A stretch of DNA of 64,000 nt from Cordylochernes scorpioides. Taxonomy: Eukaryota; Arthropoda; Arachnida; Pseudoscorpiones; Chernetidae. Below, piece by piece: positions 56,509 through 64,000 of this stretch (position 1 is its first letter; every line of letters starts with the position of its first letter). The notes below the pieces were generated by a model. That model did not search any database and had not been told where the DNA came from. It saw nothing but the letters and a program-made list of their open reading frames with translations. The DNA is taken from the NCBI GenBank assembly GCA_030710605.1, contig CP092864.1:136401255-136465254 (forward strand), given 5' to 3'. A program made the translations under genes and the position numbers.

Positions 56509-56703
56509 CTTGACAAGTGTTGGATTCAGTGTTGAATAAATAGCCCCTTTCACATTGTAATGTAGCAGGGCAATGTTCACATGGATGTCCCCAGGCTACG
56601 CCGATGGTTGCGCAGCAGAGCATACGCGTACACACCACTCCAGTGATCTGGCCCGCACAGTGCTGGTTGTTGATTCTCCTGTAGCATGGGCCAGTCCTGA
56701 AGT
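56509..56703 (-). CDS. FBN: Fibrillin exon: hybrid domain 1
   Basis: A single 195 bp exon for a hybrid (TB/EGF) domain. Landmarks in order: [15 protein letters not shown] (double rather than triple cysteine, typical of hybrid domains), [10 protein letters not shown], then the EGF-like tail with C-E-R-G-Y and N-T-C-Q. It is very close to vertebrate fibrillin hybrid 1, the most conserved N-terminal landmark. Acceptor tgcgtag, donor CAAG|gtaggt, phase 1-1. Confidence 0.93.
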
Positions 56704-57042
56704 CTACGCAAAAAAACACCTCTGTGAGATCTTTGTAATGTCACATGTACCCAACGTAAAAATGTGAATAACTACATTGAAAATAGAGTCAAACTTAAGA
56801 TAATAAGACCCATTCCAAATAAATAAATACTGTATAAATTTTAGTAATACAGTTAAACCTGTCTATAGCACCCCCTCTAAATAGCGCCTCCCTCTCTATA
56901 ACGCCCGATTTTAAATACGTAGTACAATGCGATTTACATTAAAAGTGACTTGTATATAGCACCCTATTTTGGTGAGTCCCAAGAAGGGGCGCTATAGACA
57001 GGTTTAATTGTAGTATTTTTACCATCATCAGACAAAAGTACT

Positions 57043-57142
57043 NNNNNNNNNNNNNNNNNNNNNNNNNNNNNNNNNNNNNNNNNNNNNNNNNNNNNNNNNN
57101 NNNNNNNNNNNNNNNNNNNNNNNNNNNNNNNNNNNNNNNNNN
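57043..57142. other. Assembly gap (100 N)
   Basis: Exactly 100 Ns, the conventional placeholder for a gap of unknown size. Left flank is a truncated palindromic element (tctgatgatgg in reverse, ending gtact); right flank is the start of a fibrillin exon. The missing sequence must hold at least the rest of that exon and its donor. Confidence 0.99.
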
Positions 57143-57158
57143 ATGCATTCATTGATAT
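57143..57158 (-). CDS. FBN: Fibrillin cbEGF exon, cut by assembly gap
   Basis: Only the first 16 bases remain. They follow a T-rich acceptor ending gtgcag and read D-I-N-E-C in the phase-1 frame, the start of a cbEGF exon. The remainder falls in the 100-N gap. Position between the TB exon and hybrid 1 means the real protein has a cbEGF here, like the EGF preceding hybrid 1 in vertebrates. Confidence 0.75.
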
Positions 57159-57239
57159 CTGCACAACACACAATCATGGCAACTTGATTACTCAGGTACA
57201 TCAACACTGCACAGTAGAGATGGACAATAACTAGATAGG

Positions 57240-57552
57240 AATTTTTTTTTTGCTTATCCTTAGTACACATGGAACAAGCCATGATAATCATGGTGGGTAG
57301 TTAGCAACTGCTTTTACTGTAAGTACACCACATGTCTACACATGTGAAAAGCAGTTTGCCTTTTGCACTTAAAAATGTGCCAGAGCCCCGTTTGGTTACT
57401 TGCACTCGCTGGTTGAGTTGGACTTTTGCAAGAATCGGGGGGCCATTGGAGCATTTATTTTAAATAGAAAAAAGTGCCCAATGCGGGATCAAACCCGGGT
57501 CGTCGCGGTCAAAACCCAACAGTTTAGACCATCCTTCCACTGACCCCTCCAC
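57240..57552 (-). mobile_element. tRNA-derived SINE (inverted)
   Basis: ttttgcttatccttagtac to atccttccactgacccc; complete. Confidence 0.86.
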
Positions 57553-57584
57553 TAGATAGGAATACAGTATAATACCTCTTAACA

Positions 57585-57835
57585 AATCACAATTTGGATT
57601 ATAGATTACAACTACAAGAAAATAAGATCTAATCCGAATAAATTAATAGTGTGTGACATTTCAGTAACAGCATTGTTACCATCATCAGACAAAAGTATAT
57701 ATATAAATGAGAAATATATCAAAACATTTTTTTTTCTCATTTATTCTTTTGTCTGATGATGGTAACAACGCTGTTACTGAAATGTCACATCCTACTAATT
57801 TATTTGGATTAGGTCTTATTTTCTTGTAAGTACAT
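57585..57835. repeat. Palindromic hammerhead-type element
   Basis: Ends acaagaaaataagatc and ttattttcttgta; arms with gacatttcagtaacagc and ctgatgatggtaacaacg. Confidence 0.82.
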
Positions 57836-57927
57836 TTTTTTGTATAATACCTCGAAGTAAAACAATAGGTAAAACCAACCAAAAATACTATCAAATTAAA
57901 TTTGCATATTTATAGGTGTTATTGAAT

Positions 57928-58252
57928 CACAAGGTAATAAGACCAAATTCAAATGAATAAATATTTGGTCTTATCCTTTGTGTTTCAAATCTAAAATCCA
58001 TATTATAACTTATCAGTGTTATGACATGAATGTTAAATAAATGTTTTTAAAAAGAATCATTTAGCAACTTGATTTCACTTTTAAATTATTTTTATTAAAA
58101 TTCTAGATTCAGATTAAAAACATAAGGTAATAAGACAAACTCTAAATAATGTGATATTCGGTAACAACACTTACTAAAACATCACATACTATTTACTGTA
58201 TTTGGATTTGGTCTTATTACCTTATGTTTCTCATCTATAATCCAAATTGTAC
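57928..58252. repeat. Two degenerate palindromic elements
   Basis: 57928-58015 and 58110-58252: cacaaggtaataagacc arms with most of the centre deleted. Confidence 0.65.
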
Positions 58253-58564
58253 CATATATCATAGATTCAGATTTAAATATTTCATATATATAATAATCAA
58301 ATTTAGATATTTTTAGGATTGTTTGCATATATAAAGCTTGACTATAGAAATTTAGAATTTGCATAATAAGATAATTGAATTAATATAGAATTTTGTGAAT
58401 TTTTGCATATACAAAGAGTGAATATTCAAAATATATAACAAGATCCAACAATAGGTTTGTCATCTGACAGCTCTTGATCTACTCTAGACCGGCTCCTACT
58501 ACAAGCCAGACAATCCAGGAGGCTTGGAAAGACCAATGTATAAACACTAGATGTATAATACAAT

Positions 58565-58885
58565 ATAATGCAGCTTATGATTGTAAAATAACGTTTGACA
58601 AAAGTTTTCCAGCAAATGTTTCTTTTGAACAAAAAATTGTAATTTATTTTAAGGAGATATAACGACTATTTCTATCCTTAGGGATGAAGTATGAAAGGAT
58701 GAATTGTGAAGAGTAATGATGAACGGAAATCCCTGGACACCTTTTTTTTTGTTCATCATTACTCTTCACAATTCATCCTTTCATAACTTATCCCTACGGA
58801 TAGAAATGGTCATTATTTCTTCTTAAAATAAATTATAATTTTTTGTTCAAAAGAAATATTTGCGGTAAAATTGTCAAAAGTCGTT
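58565..58885. repeat. Palindromic element, tRNA centre lost
   Basis: Same arms as 231-622 (ttagggatgaagtatg and its complement). Only tccctggacac remains of the tRNA-like middle. Confidence 0.8.
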
Positions 58886-58904
58886 TTACTAGATGTAGTT
58901 GTTT

Positions 58905-59160
58905 CTTATCCCCTTGTATAAAGATTACATGAATTCCATGAGTTCATGCTCCTTGAGCTGTTTTATGATAAGCAGCAGCCTCTTCCAAAGGTCCTGTTTA
59001 GCGCATCTAATGCAAGCCAAAATGTGTTCTGGAGCTGCAGGTGCAAAGCTACATTTTGGGCAAGTGGGGTATATTTTGTTATTATTTTCCATTTTCAATG
59101 GCTTGAGATGGCCTGTTCTAAATCTTGTTAGTGTTGTTTGGTGTTGACTGAGGTTCAGAG
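58905..59160 (-). pseudogene. LINE 3' end (jockey-like ORF2 C-terminus)
   Basis: Minus strand reads R-F-R-T-G-H-L-K-P-L, I-Y-P-T-C-P-K-C and P-E-H-I-L-A-C, the zinc-knuckle tail of jockey-type RT proteins, ending before a short 3' tail caaggggataagaaac. Only the tail is present. Confidence 0.8.
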
Positions 59161-59939
59161 CTCATGGGTTCACTCCACTGTACCAACTGTGCTAGATGTA
59201 TAAGTTTAAGGAGTAAAGGTGGTTTAAGTTAGTTGAAAGGTAATGAGAAAGATGAAAAAGATTGAAGTAAGATTATTAAGAGGGGAAAGAAACAAGGTAA
59301 TAAGACAAAATAAAAAAATAGTATGTGATGTTTCAGTAACAACACAATTACCATTATCAGACAAAAGTTGTTGTTTCTTATCCCCTTGTGTAAATATTAC
59401 ACGATTTCCATGAGTTCATGATCTCATGGAATGGGGTGTAGGGGTGCAGTTTTCGTTGATCATGGCACCATGATCCAGGCACACTTGATGAAAGTCTGAC
59501 TTTGCCTGTAATTTGAGGCTGTTCCTAACATGGGAGTCTTTGCTGCCGACTCTAACATGAGTACAGACACAGCTCCTCCGTATCCCTTGAGAGGAACCCT
59601 AGCTGAAGGCTATCAACCGGGTCAGTTAAACTCAGGATTTTTGAAGAGGTCTTTCTCATATTTCTAACAATGCTGATGTTGTGTGTGTGTGTGGTCCGCG
59701 ACTACTTATTTGTCAGAGTTATTCTGTTTGTTTCACATCTGGCCTTCATATCTCAAGGTTGTTCCCCTATCCGCCACCTGGGGACGTGCCATGTAGCAGT
59801 CAGCTCTCCTGAGGGATCAGACAAAAGTATTGAATGAGAAAAAATATCACAGCTGTTTTTAAATAGTTACTGTTATCAGTTGTATAAACAAAATATCAGA
59901 TAAGAATAAAACTATTTTCTTCTCTCTTCCCGTAAAAAT

Positions 59940-60110
59940 TAGGATAAGGCACAATTTGGATTATAGATTATAAACACAAGGTAATAAGACCAAATCCAAA
60001 AAAAAAAAAATAGTGTGTGACGTTTCAGTAACAGCATTGTTACTATCTTCAGGCAAATGTACCGAATGAATGAATACTGAATGAAGTAGGTAATAAGAAC
60101 CTTGTGTACG
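59940..60110. repeat. Half palindromic hammerhead-type element
   Basis: gataaggcacaatttgg..gacgtttcagtaacagc..catctgaag-like core reading tatcttcagg; right arm absent. Confidence 0.75.
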
Positions 60111-60163
60111 TAAAAATTATGAAAAATAAGAATGTATTCAATAAATAACTACTTTCAGCTCAC

Positions 60164-60226
60164 CTTCCATTTGTCCATCTTCTTTGATATAACCATAGCC
60201 ATCTGGGCAGAGCTCCTTGAAGCTGG
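60164..60226 (-). CDS. FBN: Fibrillin exon: TB domain, last part
   Basis: A 63 bp exon that completes the TB domain of the previous exon. It reads F-K-E-L-C-P-D-G-Y-G, the usual end of a TB domain with its eighth cysteine, followed by a short acidic linker. Acceptor ttttccag, donor GAAG|gtgagc. The split codon at the 3' end joins as Asp to the D-I-N-E-C of the exon broken by the gap at 57143. Confidence 0.82.
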
Positions 60227-60239
60227 CTGGAAAACAAAG

Positions 60240-60955
60240 AGGGAACTTCTGGAATCAAGATGGTGACAGCATTTGGTATAAAGCAGTGGAGTTAAAATAA
60301 ATCATTTATTAAAATAAGAACATTAGGCCTCCATGGAAAAGTTTATTTTTTAAATATTTTTTATTTACAAATATCTCAAACTTTCGGGCAAGTAAGCTCT
60401 TCTACATTTAACATTTTGTAAATAAAATTTTTTTTTAAATAAAATTTTCCCTGGAGGCTTAATGTTCTTATTTCAATATTGATTCGTAGGATTATTTTAT
60501 TGAATTTTCATTTAGGTGTTTCAATATCAACTTTCTATTATAAAGGAAAACTTTCAAAGCTTGTGAATTATACAGTCTAACTCTTCTTTAGTTCAACACC
60601 CCGAAGAATCAGAAAATTGGTGTTGAATTGAAAGGTATTACTGTAATTGGCATGCACAGTAGAACATACACACACACACACAAAAGCCTTTATTAAGACA
60701 CACAGGTCTTACAGAGGATTCTCCTTGGGGTTACAAGACGGAGAAACCTATGAAGGTGGCAAATAAAAATGGAGAAAGATTATATACATATGGTAAATAT
60801 ATACAGATTATAAGGAAGAATAAAAAAATAATAATAATAATAAAAAAAAAAAAAAATTGGAAATATGGATGGGAGAAGTGGAGAGCGGAAAGAGGAAAGA
60901 AAACAGGTATTTACATATGGAACGAGTCAATTCAAGCTCTTCTGCTCACCACAGT
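60240..60955. other. AT-rich intron with simple repeats
   Basis: An imperfect inverted repeat around 60320-60480 (gcctccatggaaaa and ttttccctggaggc) with ctttcgggcaag near its middle, a CA run at 60668, and a poly-A/AAT stretch near 60820. The ORF at 60750 is low complexity. Confidence 0.5.
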
Positions 60956-60999
60956 AGAACATACTCCATGAGAGGACACTCCAGCTAGAGGATACCTCT

Positions 61000-61880
61000 C
61001 TATAAAAGACAGTTTTCATTGCCAAAATGACCATTTATATCAATTAGCTACTCTCTGGTAAGAATATATATCACTTAATTAAATAATACAGCAAGTTTCT
61101 AGATATGAGTTTCTTTTCATTTCAGCATTGCATTCTCAAGCTTTCATGTATTTCTGTTGTTATACAGGAGTATAAAGCGAACAGTGTTAATCACCAAAAT
61201 GACCATTTATATCATTTAGCTACTCTCTGGTAAGAAGACAGACATCTCTTAATTCAATAATACAGCAAGTTTCTAGATATGAGTTTCTTTTCATATTTTT
61301 TTATGATATTCTCAAGCTTTCAGGTATTTATGCTGTTATACAGAGTACAAAGCGAACAGTGTTAATCACCAAAATGACCATTTATATCATTTAGCTACTC
61401 TCTGGTAAGAAGACATCTCTTAATTCAATAATACAGCAAGTTTCTAGATATGAGTTTCTTTTCATATTTATCAATGATATTCTCAAGCTTTCAGGTATTT
61501 ATGCTGTTATACAGAGTACAAAGTGAACAGTTTTAATCACAAAAATGACCATTTATATTATTTAGCTACTCTCTGGTAAGAAGACACCTATCTTAAATTA
61601 GGTTTCTAGATACGAGTTTCTTTTCATATTTTTTAATACTATCTCACACACAAGCTTTCAGGTATTTATGCTGTTATACAGAGTACAAAGTGAACAGTTT
61701 TAATCACAAAAATGACCATTTATATCAATTAGCTACTCTCTGGTAAGAATAAACCTATCTTAAATTGGGTTTCTAGATATGAGTTTCTTTTCATATTTTT
61801 TAATGCTATCTCACACACAAGCTTTTAGGTATTTCTGCTGTTATACAGAGTATAAAACGAACAATAATGAAGGCTGAACA
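61000..61880. repeat. ~172 bp tandem array, 5 copies
   Basis: Period about 172 bp, anchored on gaccatttatat near 61029, 61201, 61374, 61547 and 61714. The first unit continues directly from a cagtagaacatactcc-type inverted-repeat element, so the array seems to have grown from part of that element. Confidence 0.88.
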
Positions 61881-61960
61881 TTTGGTAGGTTGTGATTCTA
61901 GTGTAGCCATGATGTAACAACAACTTAGTGAGTGAAGAATGTCGAGTTAGCTAGACTCAC

Positions 61961-62113
61961 GTTGCGGAGGCTGTGGACAGAGTTCACACCAAAGTTCCCC
62001 CCATCCTGCGGATCCCTTCATACAACAACATTGGCGGCGAGTCATGTTGAAAGGTCGTGACTCAGAGCATCTCCCCAGTTCTGAGATCTGGTAGCATGGG
62101 TTGGTTCTAGTGT
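61961..62113 (-). CDS. FBN: Fibrillin exon: TB domain, first part
   Basis: The most N-terminal exon in the window. It encodes the cysteine-rich start of a TB (8-Cys) domain: N-P-C-Y near the start, then the diagnostic triple cysteine R-Q-C-C-C and W-C-E-L-C-P. It is bounded by an AG acceptor just above 62113 and the donor CAAC|gtgagt below 61961. Length 153 bp, phase 1-1. Vertebrate fibrillins have EGF domains, not a TB, just before hybrid 1, so this domain marks an architectural difference. Confidence 0.88.
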
Positions 62114-62162
62114 CTGGACAAACAACATGGCTGCTATCTTAACATCTCTAGGCTGAAGTAAT

Positions 62163-62342
62163 GCAGTAGAACCTCTCTTTAGCGGACACCCTGCTAGAGG
62201 ACACCTCTCCACAAAGGACAGTTTTCATTTGCAAAATTACCATTTTTACTATTTGGCAACTCTCCGGTAAGAGGACACCTATTCCTAAAGGACTCTGTGG
62301 CTCTGCAATTAGATGTCCTTTACAGGAAGGTTCTACTATATT
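62163..62342. repeat. Inverted-repeat element (gtagaacctcc family)
   Basis: cagtagaacctctct to ggaaggttctactata, just upstream of the first TB exon's acceptor. Confidence 0.78.
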
Positions 62343-62481
62343 TAGTCTGGAAAATTCTATGCATGGAGCTGTAGTGAAACTTTGCTCCCATTTCCATCCA
62401 TCTCTTTAACCTTCGTTAGGGTAATGATAAGGTACAGTTTGGATTATAGATAAGAAACACAAGATAATAAGAGAAAAAATA

Positions 62482-63035
62482 TATATACAGTAGAACCTTC
62501 ATGAGGACACCTCTCTACAAAGGACAGTTATCATTTTAAAAAGTGACAATTTTATTATTTAGCAACTCTTGGTAAGCGGACACCTATCTCTAAAAGCTAT
62601 TTTGGTTCTGCAAAACAGATTCATTCCTTCTTGGATACATAATTTCATAACTTAATACCTACCCTGAACATACATTAGAACCTCTATGAGAGGACATTCT
62701 CGCTAGAGGACACCTCTCTACAAAGAACAGTTTTTACTACAGTAGAAGCTCCATGTATAGGACAACACCTAGTTGCAGAGCAAAGGAGTCCTTTACAGAA
62801 AGATGTCCTCTTACCAGAGAGAAGCTAATTAGTAAAAATGGTAATTTTGGTGATGAAAACTGCCCTTTGTAAAGAGGTGTTCTCTAGCAGGAGTGTCCTT
62901 TCATGGAGGTTTTACTGTATTAAAATTACCATTTTTTTAAATTAGTAACTCTCCAGTAAGAGGACACCATTCCTAGAGGACACTTTGGCTCTGCAACTAG
63001 GTGTTGTCTTTAACAGAGAGGTTCTTACTGAGCGC
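62482..63035. repeat. Cluster of inverted-repeat elements (gtagaacctcc family)
   Basis: At least three partial copies in both orientations; ends acagtagaaccttcatg, ggaggttttactgta and agaggttcttactg. Confidence 0.72.
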
Positions 63036-63639
63036 TTTGTTGTTGTTGTTTCTTATCCCCTTGTTTAAAGATTACACGAATTCTATAAGTTCATGCTCCT
63101 CGAGCTGTTTTAACTGAGTATTGTAATATATTGTAATGACAGTTGTAAACATCTACATACTATTGATTATCATGACTGCCTGTTCTATCAGTACTTGGGA
63201 AATGTAACAACTCCAGAGCAAAGATTACTTTAAAAGGTAATGAAATGATGTGCTGCCATGATATCATATGTTAACTCTCTTTTTCATTTTCTTTTTTAAA
63301 ATCAATAGTTGCTATAACAACATCATTTGAAATCCACACTGTAAAATCTTATAACAATGGTATATTTAACTCCCATTGTTTCAGTGACTTGCTGTCACTC
63401 TCCTAAGGATCACTGAAACATCGGTAGTTAAATAAATTATTGGTTGATGTGGTCATATTTTTTCTGAATCAATTTCCAACTAACAAATGATCTTCGGACT
63501 ACTGAGGCAGTTAACAGAAATCAACAACAACAACAACAACAAAAAGCTTTATTAAGACCTTTTAGTCTTATACAGAATTAACAGGAATCAAGTAGGTGTT
63601 TTATTTAAATTATTTGGACCATTTTGGCCTTGTTACATT

Positions 63640-64000
63640 AGGTTTAAAGACAACTCCGCCTTTGCCAGTCCCAAGCCAGGATGAAAAAGGAGGAGGGGGA
63701 GCAGTAACAAGCTCACTAAAAAACCTGGGCTCAGCTGGTCCGGCTGATAGTACCCTGTAAGGGCTCCTGATCCAGGGATACAGGATGAGCAGCGTTTGTA
63801 CTCCATGTTAGGAGAGGCTGTACATGGCGTCTGTTCCTCAGGTCAGAGGCGGCCATTTCTTTTGGAGCTAAGTTGGCCTGCCACTGAGTAGTGCTCCCAG
63901 TCTTAATGACAAAGACAGATGCATTCTACTTCACCCAATCATGACAGTTGTCATTTTGACTGCATTGACTCATCCATTGATGAGCTCTACTGATTCCCAG
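63640..64000 (+). repeat. LINE-tailed repeat joined to LINE ORF end
   Basis: actccgcctttgccagtcc to tcatgacagttgtc, then tgactgcattgactcatcc, which is coding sequence of the LINE at 48075. Runs off the window end. Confidence 0.72.

Larger units (their letters stand above)
2989..62113 (-). other. FBN: Fibrillin gene, central part (24 full exons seen)
   Basis: Span of all recognised exons of one minus-strand gene; both ends of the gene lie outside the window. Fibrillins are secreted glycoproteins that polymerise into extracellular microfibrils and bind latent TGF-beta complexes. Seen directly: exons of 51-216 bp that each encode one EGF domain or all or part of a TB/hybrid domain, always splitting a codon after its first base (phase 1), with AG acceptors and mostly GT donors. 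The order TB, cbEGF, hybrid 1, 2 cbEGF, TB1, EGF, 5 cbEGF, TB2, 3 cbEGF, hybrid 2, cbEGF, TB3, 3 cbEGF parallels vertebrate fibrillin. LTBPs share the domains but not this order. Introns range from 52 bp to about 9.8 kb and are mostly repeats. Confidence 0.93.

Noticed and set aside
60750..60971. Lysine-rich ORF
   Set aside because: Mostly poly-A and AAT repeats; low complexity.
2989..62113. LTBP or Notch-like gene instead of fibrillin
   Set aside because: The hybrid domains, TB positions and cbEGF counts follow fibrillin order; Notch lacks TB domains and LTBPs have fewer.

Overview
This is animal nuclear DNA: AT-rich, intron-dominated and crowded with transposons. One host gene runs through almost the whole window on the minus strand. 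It encodes a fibrillin, a secreted extracellular-matrix protein of calcium-binding EGF (cbEGF), TB and hybrid domains. I can place 24 complete exons plus one cut by an assembly gap, from 62113 (most N-terminal) down to 2989. All are in phase 1 at both ends. Both ends of the gene lie outside the window. The order of domains from hybrid 1 to the cbEGFs after TB3 follows human fibrillin closely, so orthology is likely. LINE tails of the jockey type, a mariner and a copia element suggest an arthropod, perhaps a chelicerate; that is a weak inference.

Layout in transcript order (high to low coordinate): TB (62113-60164), a cbEGF hidden by the N gap (57158), hybrid 1 (56703), two cbEGFs (55039, 53926), TB1 plus an EGF (52415-49174), five cbEGFs (39791-31338), TB2 (30681), three cbEGFs (30413-26582), hybrid 2 (23558-21545), cbEGF (17335), TB3 (16163-15337), then three cbEGFs (6532-2989). 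The 9.4 kb intron at 39792-49173 holds an apparently intact Ty1/copia retrotransposon with near-identical LTRs. A decayed mariner lies in the 35 kb region.

The introns hold several repeat classes: palindromic elements whose arms carry hammerhead-ribozyme-like cores and resemble the LTR-like ends of Penelope-type elements; Helitron ends with a 3' hairpin and CTAG, two of them carrying tRNA genes or pieces; tRNA-derived SINEs; LINE 3' ends; and MITE-like families with inverted ends.

The most striking signal is tandem amplification at the fibrillin gene's own exon-intron junctions. An 8.5 kb array of 21/25 bp units (6533-15064) is made of the splice acceptor and first coding bases of the adjacent cbEGF exon. 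A 42 bp array (2130-2988) is built on the end and donor of another exon. A 41 bp array (15418-15858) starts exactly at a third exon's acceptor. A 179 bp duplication (about 23060-23420) copies a fourth exon's donor.
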